DNA from: JAVKFY01 sp040223615
GTDB lineage: Bacteria > Pseudomonadota > Alphaproteobacteria > GCA-2731375
DNA length: 64,000 nt
Assembly (NCBI GenBank): GCA_040223615.1
Contig: JAVKFY010000052.1
Location: 62,001 to 126,000, forward strand
Reading direction: 5' to 3'
Shown here in pieces: positions 18,555 through 27,416 of the stretch (positions are counted from its first letter, which is position 1; each line of letters opens with the position of its first letter). Position numbers and translations under genes: made by a program. The notes beneath the pieces were generated by a model. That model was given only the letters and a program-made list of their open reading frames with translations. It did no database searches and had not been told where the DNA came from.

Positions 18555-19439
18555 TCAGCCTGCGATCGGTGCCCCGTCGCCGGTGATCGTGGTGCGGTGC
18601 AGAACGCGCCGCGCCGCCGGGTCCCAGGGCGTCACCTGGTGCATGGTGCAGCGGTTGTCCCAGATCAGCAGGTCGCCCGGCCGCCACTTGTGGCTGTAGA
18701 CGAAGCGCGGCTGCTCGGCGAAGGCGGCGAGCTCGGCGATGAACGCCTTGGCCTCGTCCGGGCCCATCCCCTCGACCTCGTCGTTGTAGATCACCGAGAT
18801 GTACAGCGAGGTGCGTCCGGTCACCGGATGGGTGCGGACCATCGGCTGCCATACCGGCGGCATCGCCGCACGCTCCTCGGCGCTGAGCGGCGGCAGGCCA
18901 CGCATCGCCCGGATGTATTCGAAATTGTGCCGCGCCTTGCGGCCGCGCACCTTGGCCTTGACGTCGTCGGGCAGCGCGTCCCAGACCTCGTACAGGTTGA
19001 CGAACATGGTCTCGCCGCCCTCGCGCACCACCTCCAGGCCGCGCAGGATCGTGCCCATCGACGGATTGGCGCGATAGGAGCTGTCGGTGTGCCACATTTG
19101 CGCCGATGACAGCTGCTTCACCGGTTCGGCGCTGGGCGGCAGCAGGTTGCCGTCCTCGTCGGTATTGGCGACCCGGAAGATTTCCGGCACGCGCGCCGAC
19201 TTGATGATCTTCTGCTGGTGGATTTCCGGTTCGCCGAATTGCCGGGTGAAGCCGACGTGCTCGTCGTCGCTCATGTCCTGGCCGGGGAACACCAGCACCA
19301 GGTGATCCATCCAGGCCTGGTGCACGGCGGCGAACGTGTCCGGGTCCATCGGCCGGCGCAGGTCCAGCCCGCGCACCTCCGCGCCCAGCGCGTCGCCGCG
19401 CCGTACCACCTCGATCCGCCTGTCCTGCGCTACCGCCAT
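18555..19439 (-). CDS. TauD/TfdA family Fe(II)/2-oxoglutarate dioxygenase
   Basis: 294 residues from ATG 19439. LVLVFPGQDMSDDEHVGFTR is typical of the N-terminal region; the iron ligands are His and Asp of MWHTDSSY and the His of CTMHQVTPWDP, and the 2-oxoglutarate arginine is in RRVLHRTTI. Members cleave taurine, 2,4-D and other alkyl acids; the substrate here is unknown. A good -10 box (TACAAT, complement at 19465-19470) lies about 26 nt before the start. Confidence 0.88.
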   Translation of the reverse strand: MAVAQDRRIEVVRRGDALGAEVRGLDLRRPMDPDTFAAVHQAWMDHLVLVFPGQDMSDDEHVGFTRQFGEPEIHQQKIIKSARVPEIFRVANTDEDGNLLPPSAEPVKQLSSAQMWHTDSSYRANPSMGTILRGLEVVREGGETMFVNLYEVWDALPDDVKAKVRGRKARHNFEYIRAMRGLPPLSAEERAAMPPVWQPMVRTHPVTGRTSLYISVIYNDEVEGMGPDEAKAFIAELAAFAEQPRFVYSHKWRPGDLLIWDNRCTMHQVTPWDPAARRVLHRTTITGDGAPIAG

Positions 19440-19570
19440 GGTCCTCTCCCGCGAAGTCTTGATGATTGTAGCACGGGCGAATGATGCTTTGATCAAGCCT
19501 GCGGCTGTCCGGATTAGTTCTCGGTGAGCGTCCTATTCCTATTGCCTCTCCAGCGGCTGAGACGCTTTGG

Positions 19571-19728
19571 GCAGCACCGGACCGAATAACCGCAACCGAT
19601 TATTCCAGTTTCTGGACGTGGATGCCCCGGACAAGCCGGGGCATGACACCTTATTTGAAACCATAGAAACGCGTCATGGCCCGGCTTGTCCGGGCCATCC
19701 ACGTCCCTGGGCTTGCAAAGACATCGAG
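19571..19728. repeat. Dispersed ~160-nt inverted repeat, copy 1
   Basis: This 374-nt gene-free stretch (19440-19813) is mostly one repeat. GGACGTGGATGCCCCGG... and its imperfect inverted copy ending ...GCCATCCACGTCC form a ~34-bp stem (two compensating differences). A second copy in the same orientation is at 49595-49755; the flanks (GCAGCACCGGAC, CTTGCAA) also match. Nothing coding is seen in the rest of the gap. Confidence 0.8.
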
Positions 19729-19813
19729 CTATGGGCGGAGGCCCGGGAAGACTTCGCTGCATACCCGTGGCCATGAGCCGGGGCGACAACTGGGGCGCGG
19801 CTTGGCCAGCCCC

Positions 19814-21295
19814 TTACGGCTCGTTGACGATGTCGAGCGGGTAGATCGGGCGGCGCACGTGCTGGTAGTTCAGCAGGCGGTTGTCGGACGTGGTCACCCC
19901 GATGCCGTCGCAGGTGATGGTGTGCCGGGCGATCGGGGCGAAGCCGGCGCGGTAGTGGATCCGGCTCTTCAGCAGCACGTAGCGCTTGTATTTCGGGTCG
20001 ATGCCCATCGACAGGAACACGCCCTGGTCCCACGGCTCGTGGTGCTTCGACGTGACCACGATCTGCACCCGGCCGGTATCGAGCACCGCGCTCGGCCCCA
20101 TCGACACCTTCAGCCCGTTGTACATCGGCCCGCGCACGATCCATTCGCCATCGGTCAGCGTCTTGACCTTACCGGTCACCGTCAGCGGTCGGCCCGGCTG
20201 GTCGATCGAGGGCATGTCGGTCTTGCCGCCGAGCTGGATGGTGACCGTGGCGCCGACGCCGGCCCGCTGCATCTCCTTGACCGCGCCGGGATCCCACACG
20301 GCGCCGACGCAGACGTCGTCGAGCTCCTGGCGGATCACCTCCTCGATCACCGTCATCACGTCCTGGGTGCCGCCGGAGCCGGTATTGTCGGCATGATCGA
20401 GCAGCAGCACCGGGCCGTCGGCCAGTTGCTTGGCGTCGGCCACCGCCTCGGCCAGCGGGTGGTGCTGGTAGATGAAGTCCTCGCGCGCGTCCCAGGCCTG
20501 CGCCGCCAGCCGATCGGCGACCGCGTCCGCCCTGGCCTTGCCGGACCGCTCCGCGATGCAGATCACCGCGGTACCGGCGTCAGGCATGTCGGCCAGCGCG
20601 AAGCCGCCGAACACCGTCGCCGCCAGCACCTCGCCAGCCGCTTCCGCCGCCACCGCGGTGGCGATCATGCCGGCCATCGGCTCATCGTCGGTGCCCTGGC
20701 GCAGCGTCTGCGACAGCACCGGCGTCTGGCGCCAGACCATCACCGGGTCGGCCCCGCCGCGCAGCTTCCTGAACAGGATGTCGCCGACCTGGGTGCCGGC
20801 CTCGTACATGTCGACGTGCGGGTAGGTCTTGTAGCCGATCAGCGCGTCGCAGTTGGCGACCATCTGCTCGGTCAGGTTGCAGTGCAGGTCGAGCGTGACG
20901 CAGATCGGCGTCGTCGGCGCGATCTCGCGGATGCGGGCCAGCAGCGTGCCCTCGCCGTCCGGCGTGCTCTCCGCCACCATGGCGCCGTGCAGGTCGAGCA
21001 TGATCGCGTCGCAGCCCTCCGCTACCGCGTCGAGGATCTTGCTGCTGAGGTGCTCGTAGGCCGCGGCCTGTACCGGCCCCGACGGCATCGCCTCGGCCGC
21101 CACCGGCGTGACGATCTCCGCCCCGGCCGCGCGCGCCAGCTTGAAGTAGGCCGCCAGCGTCATGTTGGTGTTCTCGTAGGCGGCGACCACGTCGTCGCCG
21201 TAGTACAGCCCCCAGCCCTCGAACCGCGCCAGGTCGGTCGGGATCGGCGAGAAGGTGTTGGTCTCGTGTTTCATCATCGCGATGACGACGCGCAT
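19814..21295 (-). CDS. M81 family metallopeptidase (microcystinase C/MlrC-like)
   Basis: 493 residues from ATG 21295 (MRVVIAMMKHETNTFSP). The N-terminal MlrC domain has HETNTFSP, IMLDLHGAMV and TLDLHCN, whose His/Asp residues bind zinc, and KTYPHVDMYE; a C-terminal MlrC-associated domain follows with LLLDHADNTGSGG and SKHHEPWDQGVF. Relatives degrade linearised microcystin or other small peptides; the real substrate in this organism is unknown. Upstream Met codons read shadow sequence. Confidence 0.9.
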   Translation of the reverse strand: MRVVIAMMKHETNTFSPIPTDLARFEGWGLYYGDDVVAAYENTNMTLAAYFKLARAAGAEIVTPVAAEAMPSGPVQAAAYEHLSSKILDAVAEGCDAIMLDLHGAMVAESTPDGEGTLLARIREIAPTTPICVTLDLHCNLTEQMVANCDALIGYKTYPHVDMYEAGTQVGDILFRKLRGGADPVMVWRQTPVLSQTLRQGTDDEPMAGMIATAVAAEAAGEVLAATVFGGFALADMPDAGTAVICIAERSGKARADAVADRLAAQAWDAREDFIYQHHPLAEAVADAKQLADGPVLLLDHADNTGSGGTQDVMTVIEEVIRQELDDVCVGAVWDPGAVKEMQRAGVGATVTIQLGGKTDMPSIDQPGRPLTVTGKVKTLTDGEWIVRGPMYNGLKVSMGPSAVLDTGRVQIVVTSKHHEPWDQGVFLSMGIDPKYKRYVLLKSRIHYRAGFAPIARHTITCDGIGVTTSDNRLLNYQHVRRPIYPLDIVNEP

Positions 21296-21402
21296 GCGCA
21301 GGGCCTCACGCTTGGCGGGAAGAACAGGCGCCCAGCCTACACGCTGGCGCGCGGTCGGCGGAACTCTACTCTGGGATGGCGCCAACCCGGGAGACGACGG
21401 CG

Positions 21403-21594
21403 ATGAAGTTCGGCCTATACGCGATGACGCCGTTCCCGCTCGGCAACGACCTGGACGGCGCCGTGCAGCGACTGGCGGCGCAGGTCCGCGCCATGCGCGA
21501 TGCCGGCTTCGCGTCGATATGGCTGCCGCGGCACATCGTCACCGAGGGCCTGCAGATGTTCCAGCTGGCGCCGACCAATTATGAAATGCGCTAG
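21403..21594 (+). pseudogene. Remnant of a luciferase-like (LLM) flavin monooxygenase
   Basis: 63 residues: MKFGLYAMTPFPLGNDLDG...RAMRDAGFASIWLPRHIV, which is the first beta-alpha unit of an LLM-class flavin oxidoreductase (MKFGL, then GFxSIWLPxH). The family needs about 300 residues or more; here a stop follows NYEMR at 21592 and the rest is absent, replaced by the end of the TRAP operon on the other strand. A truncated, probably non-functional leftover. Confidence 0.65.
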
Positions 21595-21923
21595 ACCGGC
21601 GGCTTCGGATCCTTGTCCATCTTGTCCTTGTGGTGGTCCTCGATGGCGCCGATATGGCCGAAGTCGTAGGCGTTGGAACGAATGTCGAGGGTGCGTTCCT
21701 CGACCCAGTCGTCGTCGATGTTGATGGTGCGGACGTAGAGCCAATGCGCGGTCAGCACCAGACTCCAGGCGGCGACCGGCCAGAACAGCCACCAGGCGAT
21801 GCCGGTCACCAGGTTGAACGCCAGCAGCAGGCCGGCGACCACGAAGAAGATCAGCATGTGCCGGCGCAGTGTCGGCTCGCCACGTCCCTGGCCTCCGGCG
21901 CCGTAAAGCGGGGTGAACGGCAT
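21591..21923 (-). CDS. 2TM-domain membrane protein at the end of the TRAP operon
   Basis: 110 residues from ATG 21923. Two hydrophobic helices (HMLIFFVVAGLLLAFNLVTG; WWLFWPVAAWSLVLTAHWL) are followed by an acidic-basic cytoplasmic tail (DDDWVEERTLDIRS...DKDPKPPV), the layout of the 2TM domain family. Function unknown. It begins 4 nt after the preceding membrane-protein gene, so it belongs to the TRAP operon. Confidence 0.65.
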   Translation of the reverse strand: MPFTPLYGAGGQGRGEPTLRRHMLIFFVVAGLLLAFNLVTGIAWWLFWPVAAWSLVLTAHWLYVRTINIDDDWVEERTLDIRSNAYDFGHIGAIEDHHKDKMDKDPKPPV

Positions 21924-21927
21924 CGCC

Positions 21928-22383
21928 TCAGCCGTCCCCGGCCGGCTCCGGCAGGTTGGGGTAGGCCTTGGCGATGCTGACCACGCGCAGCACGTAGCGC
22001 AACAGCACCAGAGCGACGATGACCATGAACACCTTGTCGATCGACGCCGTGCCCGGTGGCCATCCCCAGAACAGCAGGTAGCCCAGCACGCCCAGCGGCG
22101 CGACAATGAAGTAGCAGGCGGCGAACACGTGCTTGGTGAGGCCGAACAGAACGGCACAACCGGCGATCGACAGTGAGAAGGCCGATATGCCGTAGGACTT
22201 GCCGTAGGGCAGGGTCTCGTTCAGCGACAGCACGCCGATCGCCGCGAAGAGCATCGACATGAAGACGGTGAAGATGAGCAGTTCGTTGTCGGCTTGATGC
22301 CGCGTGAGGCGGGGCACCGGCACGAGGTACGGCGTTTTCTGGTCATCCCAGACGTAGCGCTTGATGAGCCGTTCCCAGTCCAT
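21928..22383 (-). CDS. Small multi-spanning membrane protein in the TRAP operon
   Basis: 151 residues from ATG 22383 (MDWERLIKRYVWDD). About four transmembrane helices (ELLIFTVFMSMLFAAIGVLS, SAFSLSIAGCAVLFGL, ACYFIVAPLGVLGYLLFW, VFMVIVALVLLRYVLRVVSI) follow a short polar N-terminus. I do not recognise the family. Position 25 nt after dctQ and before the 2TM gene implies co-transcription, so a partner role in transport is possible but unproven. Confidence 0.7.
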   Translation of the reverse strand: MDWERLIKRYVWDDQKTPYLVPVPRLTRHQADNELLIFTVFMSMLFAAIGVLSLNETLPYGKSYGISAFSLSIAGCAVLFGLTKHVFAACYFIVAPLGVLGYLLFWGWPPGTASIDKVFMVIVALVLLRYVLRVVSIAKAYPNLPEPAGDG

Positions 22384-22408
22384 GGTTCCACCGCCGCCCG
22401 CGGTCCGG

Positions 22409-23170
22409 CTAGACCCCCTTGACGTTGGCCTTCTCGTCGACGTCGTCCATGACGTCGTCCGACAGGCCGTAGTCGATCTGCAGCCGCTCCTTGCCCTCGA
22501 TCTTGACGTCTTCCTCGGGCCACTCAAGGGTCGAGAGATCGAAGCGTGCGTCCGCCGGCGCCATCAGCGCCACGAAGGTCTGCAACCACACCGCGATACC
22601 GGCGATGAAAGCGGTGATCAGACCGAACAGCAGCACCGACTTGATCGCCCAGCGATGCGGGATGCCGATCTGCGAGGCCGAGATTTCGTTCATCGCATAG
22701 GAGGTGTGCACCCAGTCGGCGCAGAAGTAGATGATGGTGGCGCAGAACGGCATCATGAACAACGTCACGCCCCAGAACTCCAGGCGCAGCTTGTTGCGGA
22801 ACGCCAGGTGCTCGCGCACCAGGTCCACGCGCACGTGCGTGTTCCAGATCATGCCGTAGCCCAGCACCAGCGCGAACAGGCCGGTGTGGAAGTGCCACTC
22901 AAGCTCCTGCAGGATCGTCGAGCCGAAGACGCCGCTGACGTTGTTCACCAGCCAGTACTGGAACAGCGGTATCTTGCGCAGGATGGCGTCGATCATGGTG
23001 ATGATCACCACGGGCAGGATCAGGAACCCACCGTAGCGCCCCACGAAGTCGACGAAGCCCTTCAGCTTTTCGTTGATGGCGATCGCCGCCCGCATCCATC
23101 CCGAAACCCCCGGATGCGAATCGAGGTCCCGCGTCGTCGACTCGTTGCTGGTCATATCCTGGGTCGTCAT
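22409..23170 (-). CDS. TRAP transporter small permease (DctQ-type)
   Basis: 253 residues with four main membrane helices: GGFLILPVVIITMIDAILRK, FHTGLFALVLGYGMIW, WGVTLFMMPFCATIIYFCA and SVLLFGLITAFIAGIAVWLQT. The charged HVRVDLVREHL between helices 2 and 3 is the usual DctQ motif. It is longer than typical small permeases (160-200 residues) owing to extended polar N- and C-termini. It joins DctM (next upstream) in the inner membrane for sodium- or proton-driven uptake. Confidence 0.88.
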   Translation of the reverse strand: MTTQDMTSNESTTRDLDSHPGVSGWMRAAIAINEKLKGFVDFVGRYGGFLILPVVIITMIDAILRKIPLFQYWLVNNVSGVFGSTILQELEWHFHTGLFALVLGYGMIWNTHVRVDLVREHLAFRNKLRLEFWGVTLFMMPFCATIIYFCADWVHTSYAMNEISASQIGIPHRWAIKSVLLFGLITAFIAGIAVWLQTFVALMAPADARFDLSTLEWPEEDVKIEGKERLQIDYGLSDDVMDDVDEKANVKGV

Positions 23171-23229
23171 GGCTCAGGCCCGCCCGTACTTGGTTGTCAT
23201 GTCACACATCTCTTCTGCTTGTCCGGGCG

Positions 23230-24738
23230 TCAGCCGTAGGCCTTGTGCATCATCCACAGCGCCGCGTCCGGGTAGGCGACCACGACCGCGACGGCGCAGA
23301 CCTGCAGGATCACGAAGGGAATGATGCCCTTGTAGATGTTCTGGATCTTGATCTCCTTCGGCGCGATGCCCTTGAGGTAGAACAACGCGAATCCGAATGG
23401 TGGCGTGAGGAACGATGTCTGCAGGTTCACCGCGATCAGGATGATGAACCAGTAGGTGATGTCCTCGCGCGCCACGTGATCGCCGAAGTCGAGGCCGGCG
23501 ACCAGCGGCGCGAACACCGGCAGCACGATCAGGGTGATCTCGATCCAATCCAGGAAGAAGCCCAGCGCGAAGCAGATGAACATGATCAGGAAGAGCAGGC
23601 CCCAGGAATCGAGGCCGGCTTCCAGGATCAGGTGTTCGATGATGTCGTCGCCGCCGAGCGAGCGGTAGACGTAGGCGAAGGACGTCGCCGCGATCAGGAT
23701 GTAGAAGATCATCGACACGGTCTTGGCGCAGGACTGCGCCACCGACGACAGCACGCCATGGCCGAGGCGGCGATTGACGATCGCGAGGACGAGCGCGCCA
23801 AAGGCGCCCAGCGCACCAGCTTCCGACGGGGTCACGAAGCCGACCAGGATGCCGCCCTTGATCAGGCCGATCAGGAACACCGGCGGCAAGAAGGCCTTCA
23901 GCAGCATCGGCATCATCTGGCCGGGCTCGACCTTGAGCAGTTCCGGCGGCAGCGGCGGCGCCATGTTCGGATTGATCGTCGCGCGCACCACGACGTACAT
24001 GATGTAGAACGCCGCCAGGCACAGGCCCGGCAGCAGCGCGGCCATGAACACGTTGCCGACCGACACGCTCATCAGGTCGGCCATGATGATCAGCATGATC
24101 GACGGCGGGATCAGGATACCGAGCGTTCCTGACGCCGCGATCACGCCGCAGGCCAGCTCTTTCGAGTATTTCTGCCGCAGCATGGTCGGCAGCGCCAGCG
24201 CCGTCATCATGGTGACCGAGGCGCCGATGATGCCGGTCATCGCGGCCAGGATCGTGCCCATGATGGTCACGCCCAGTGCCAGCGAACCCGGCACCCGCTT
24301 CAGTAGCACCTGCACGCAATAGAGCAGGTCCTGGGCGATGCCCGAGCGCTCCATCATGATGCCCATGAACACGAACGCGGGCACCGCGACCAGCACCAGG
24401 TTCTCCGCCGCCTGGCCCCAGATGCGCGGCAGGAAGTTAAAGAACTCAATGAGTGAGAAGGATCCGAGGAAATAGCCCAGGACGCCGAAGCCCATGGCCA
24501 GGCCGCCGAGGATGAAGGCGACCGGGAACCCCGAGAACAGCAGGAAGGCCAGGGTCAGGAACATGATGATGGGCAGGAAGTCCTGCGCCATATACAGCAG
24601 GTTCTTGGATTCCTGAGGCGAGAGGCCGGAAATGTAGATCGCGGCGGCGGCGATCACGGCGATGATCACGCCGACGACGATGATCCCGGTTTTTCCGCCC
24701 GCACGGCCTGGTTTGGCCGTTTGCTGCATGTCAGTCAT
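23230..24738 (-). CDS. TRAP transporter large permease (DctM-type)
   Basis: 502 residues with about 12-13 transmembrane helices. SGIAQDLLYCVQVLLKRVPG, GASVTMMTALALPTMLRQKY, GVIAASGTLGILIPPSIMLI (DctM signature) and GFVTPSEAGALGAFGALVLA are family landmarks; LNLQT-like AVNLQTSFLTPPFG lies near the end. It is the transport channel that works with DctQ and the periplasmic DctP proteins encoded upstream. Confidence 0.95.
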   Translation of the reverse strand: MTDMQQTAKPGRAGGKTGIIVVGVIIAVIAAAAIYISGLSPQESKNLLYMAQDFLPIIMFLTLAFLLFSGFPVAFILGGLAMGFGVLGYFLGSFSLIEFFNFLPRIWGQAAENLVLVAVPAFVFMGIMMERSGIAQDLLYCVQVLLKRVPGSLALGVTIMGTILAAMTGIIGASVTMMTALALPTMLRQKYSKELACGVIAASGTLGILIPPSIMLIIMADLMSVSVGNVFMAALLPGLCLAAFYIMYVVVRATINPNMAPPLPPELLKVEPGQMMPMLLKAFLPPVFLIGLIKGGILVGFVTPSEAGALGAFGALVLAIVNRRLGHGVLSSVAQSCAKTVSMIFYILIAATSFAYVYRSLGGDDIIEHLILEAGLDSWGLLFLIMFICFALGFFLDWIEITLIVLPVFAPLVAGLDFGDHVAREDITYWFIILIAVNLQTSFLTPPFGFALFYLKGIAPKEIKIQNIYKGIIPFVILQVCAVAVVVAYPDAALWMMHKAYG

Positions 24739-24868
24739 GACACTGCCCTGTACTTAGCTGACTGTTGTGATGATTACCGCGAGGTGGAGCCGGAATCGAG
24801 CGAACCCGATCCCGGCCCCATTGTCACACCAACGTTTCGTGAGCGCCAGTGCCTCGCCGCATGGTCGT

Positions 24869-25939
24869 TTACTGGTACGTGGACTGCAGCGACTGCGCAG
24901 AGCCCCAGACCCGGTACCGCTCGCGGAAGGCCAGGTAGTGGTCGGCGACCTTCTTGAAGTCCGCGTCGGCCGCAGAGCGCTCGGCCAGAACCTCGTTCCA
25001 GGCCCGCTCGAAGACCGCCAGATCGGCGTCCTTCCAGCGACGCACGGTGACGCCGTGCTTCTGCTGCATCTCCAGCATGGCGGCCGGGTTCGTGCCCTCG
25101 GTCTCGGCATAGCTGTAGATCAGGCCGGACCGACCGGCGACCGTCAGCAGACGCTGGTACTGATCGGACAGCCCGTTGAACTGATCCAGATTGGTCAGGA
25201 ACTCGCCGCACGACACCTGCTGGTGCCAGCCCGGGAAGTAGTTGTTCTTGGCGATCTGGTAGAAGCCGAGCTTGATGTCCATGGTCGGCATCGAGAACTC
25301 GGTGGCGTCGACAACGCCGCGCTCCAGCGCCGGATAGATTTCCGCCGCCGCCAGCAACTGCGTCGATACGCCGAGCTTCTGCATCACCTGGGCGCCCAGG
25401 CCGAAGAAGCGCATCTTCATGCCCTTCAACTGCGCCAGATCCTCGATCGGCTCCTTGAACCAGCCGGAAGTCTCCGGACCGATGCAGGAAGCGATGACCG
25501 GACGCAGATTGTGCTCCGCATAGAGCTCATACATCAGGTCGTCGCCGCCGTTGAACCAGCGCCAGGCGAGGAACTCGCCGAGCTGCGGGCCGAACGGCAC
25601 GGTGGTGAAGAACTGCACCGCCGGCACCTTGCCGGCGTGATAGCCAGGGGTGGTCCAGCACGAGTCGATCGAGCCCTTGCCGACCGCGTCGAAGCATTCC
25701 AGCGACGGGATCAGCGAGTTCGGCTCGAAGAACTTGACCTCGAAATTACCCCCAGACAACGCCTTCACATCGTCGACGAACCGAATGCCACCCGGGCCCA
25801 GGGTCGGCAACGTCGACCCGAAGGTGCTCTGCATTTTCCAGCGCACCCGGTCTTGAGCCTCGGCAGCAGTTGCCGCGACCAGCATGCCAGCGGCCATGCC
25901 GAGCGCGCCAACGGACTTCACAAGTGTCGGTAGCTTCAT
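24869..25939 (-). CDS. TRAP transporter solute-binding protein (DctP, TakP-like), downstream copy
   Basis: 356 residues: a signal peptide (to about AAEAQ) and a DctP fold. KMQSTFGSTLPTLGPGG, SCWTTPGYHAGKVPA, KGMKMRFFGLGAQVMQKLGV, with the conserved arginine for the carboxylate, and FPGWHQQVSCGEFL are visible. The layout resembles the alpha-keto-acid-binding TakP group, so a keto or hydroxy acid is a plausible ligand (inference). It is a tandem paralogue of the gene at 26066 with the same length and about five in six residues identical by eye. Confidence 0.92.
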   Translation of the reverse strand: MKLPTLVKSVGALGMAAGMLVAATAAEAQDRVRWKMQSTFGSTLPTLGPGGIRFVDDVKALSGGNFEVKFFEPNSLIPSLECFDAVGKGSIDSCWTTPGYHAGKVPAVQFFTTVPFGPQLGEFLAWRWFNGGDDLMYELYAEHNLRPVIASCIGPETSGWFKEPIEDLAQLKGMKMRFFGLGAQVMQKLGVSTQLLAAAEIYPALERGVVDATEFSMPTMDIKLGFYQIAKNNYFPGWHQQVSCGEFLTNLDQFNGLSDQYQRLLTVAGRSGLIYSYAETEGTNPAAMLEMQQKHGVTVRRWKDADLAVFERAWNEVLAERSAADADFKKVADHYLAFRERYRVWGSAQSLQSTYQ

Positions 25940-25979
25940 GTCGATGTCTCCCAGTTGAATTGGACGTTTCTTTTTTTTG

Positions 25980-26011
25980 CACCGGCGGGCCCTTTCACGG
26001 GCCCGCCGGTG
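25980..26011 (-). other. 13-bp intercistronic stem-loop between the two dctP genes
   Basis: A perfect 13-bp stem (CACCGGCGGGCCC with GGGCCCGCCGGTG) and a 6-nt loop. On the transcribed (minus) strand it is followed by eight A residues, not T, so it is not a normal terminator in that direction. More likely it protects the upstream dctP message or tunes the copy ratio of the two binding proteins. Confidence 0.6.
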
Positions 26012-26065
26012 TGCCCAATATTATAAGCGTAGCCTGTTATCCACGCTTTGACAGTCGTTGCTGGC

Positions 26066-27136
26066 TTATTGGTAAGTCGCCTGCAACGACTGTGCTGCAC
26101 CCCAAACTTTGTACTGCTCGCGGAACGCCAGGTAGTGATCCGCGACTTTCTTGAAGTCGGCGTCGGAAGCCGCACGCTCCTTGAGGACTTCCAGCCAGGC
26201 ACGCTCGAAAACGGCCAGCTGATCGTCGGTCCAACGACGAACCGTGACGCCATGCTTCTCCTGCATTTCCTTCATGGCCTTGAAGTTGACGCCCTCGGTC
26301 TCGGCATAGCCGTAGATGATTTCCGCGCGGCCGACCGTGGTCAGCAGACGCTTATACATCTCCGAAAGGCCGTTGTACTGGTCCAGATTGGTCAGGAACT
26401 CGCCGCACGACACCTGCTGGTGCCAGCCCGGGAAGTAGTTGTTCTTGGCGATCTGGTAGAAGCCGAGCTTGATGTCCATCGCCGGCATCGAGAACTCGGT
26501 GGCATCCACCACGCCGCGCTCCAGCGCCGGGTAGATCTCCGCCGCCGCCAGCAGCTGCGTCGATACGCCGAGCTTCTGCATCACCTGCGCGCCCAGGCCG
26601 AAGAACCGCATCTTCATGCCCTTGAGCTGCTCGAGATCCTCGATCGGCTCCTTGAACCAACCCGAAGTCTCCGGGCCGATGCACTGCGACGGGATCGGCT
26701 TCAGGTTGTGCTCGGCATAGAGCTCGTCCATCAGGTCCTGGCCGCCGTTGAACCAGCGCCAGGCCCAGAATTCACCAATCGACGGGCCGAACGGCACGGT
26801 GGTGAAGAACTGGACGGCCGGCACCTTGCCGGCGTGATAGCCAGGCGTGGTCCAGCACGAGTCGATCGAGCCCTTGCCGACCGCGTCGAAGCATTCCAGC
26901 GACGGGATCAGCGAGTTCGGCTCGAAGAACTTGATGTCGAAATTGCCCCCGGAAAGGACCTTCACGTCGTCTGCGAAACGCACGCCACCCGGGCCCAGCG
27001 TCGGCAGCGTCGAACCGAACGTGCTCTGCATCTTCCAGCGCACACGGTCCTGCGCCTCGACCGCAGTAACCGCGGCCAGCATCCCAACGGCGGCGCCAAG
27101 CACGCCCACCGCTTTCGTTACTTTGCCCAATCTCAT
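26066..27136 (-). CDS. TRAP transporter solute-binding protein (DctP, TakP-like), upstream copy
   Basis: 356 residues, first gene of the operon. Signal peptide ends near TAVEAQ; the mature protein has the same landmarks as its neighbour (TFGSTLPTLGPGG, CIGPETSGWFKEPIED, FGLGAQVMQKLGVSTQL). Differences lie in a few surface and hinge stretches (for example PIPSQCIG against PVIASCIG, and SEMYKRLLTTVGRAEII against SDQYQRLLTVAGRSGLI), which could change ligand range. GGGAGAAAA precedes the ATG. No clear promoter was found in the 280-nt gap to the next gene. Confidence 0.92.
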   Translation of the reverse strand: MRLGKVTKAVGVLGAAVGMLAAVTAVEAQDRVRWKMQSTFGSTLPTLGPGGVRFADDVKVLSGGNFDIKFFEPNSLIPSLECFDAVGKGSIDSCWTTPGYHAGKVPAVQFFTTVPFGPSIGEFWAWRWFNGGQDLMDELYAEHNLKPIPSQCIGPETSGWFKEPIEDLEQLKGMKMRFFGLGAQVMQKLGVSTQLLAAAEIYPALERGVVDATEFSMPAMDIKLGFYQIAKNNYFPGWHQQVSCGEFLTNLDQYNGLSEMYKRLLTTVGRAEIIYGYAETEGVNFKAMKEMQEKHGVTVRRWTDDQLAVFERAWLEVLKERAASDADFKKVADHYLAFREQYKVWGAAQSLQATYQ

Positions 27137-27360
27137 ATAGGTTTTCTCCCAACCCGTTTTATGTTGGCACTATGCGCGCCATGGCTCTTCGTGAGTACTC
27201 GACTTACGCGCGAACCCTGACACGCCAACCGTTTCGCCCCCGCCATCCCCGGTAAATCCGTTTGTCGGAACATCAGGAGCCAAGGCACCCTAGCCGAGAC
27301 AATCGGGACCGACAAGTGAAACGCCGCGGCCCCGCATCGCGCCGCCGCATGCCGCAAATG

Positions 27361-27396
27361 CAAGGCGCCCGGCGGGTTTCCCCGCCGGGCGCCTTG
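27361..27396 (-). terminator. Strong hairpin downstream of the BI-1 gene
   Basis: CAAGGCGCCCGGCGGG pairs perfectly with CCCGCCGGGCGCCTTG over 16 bp with a 4-nt loop, starting about 20 nt after the BI-1 stop. The following minus-strand sequence (CATTTGCGG) has only a short T run, so termination strength is uncertain. The remainder of 27137-27416 shows nothing else clear. Confidence 0.6.
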
Positions 27397-27416
27397 GTCC
27401 GATCTGGTGCCGCGTG

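Noticed and set aside
25980..26011. Rho-independent terminator between the two dctP genes
   Set aside because: In the direction of transcription the stem is followed by A residues; the T run lies on the wrong side. Kept as a stem-loop only.
27160..27185. Sigma-54 promoter near the TRAP operon
   Set aside because: TGGCAC occurs at 27165-27170 but the -12 TTGC is missing at the right spacing and it points away from the operon.
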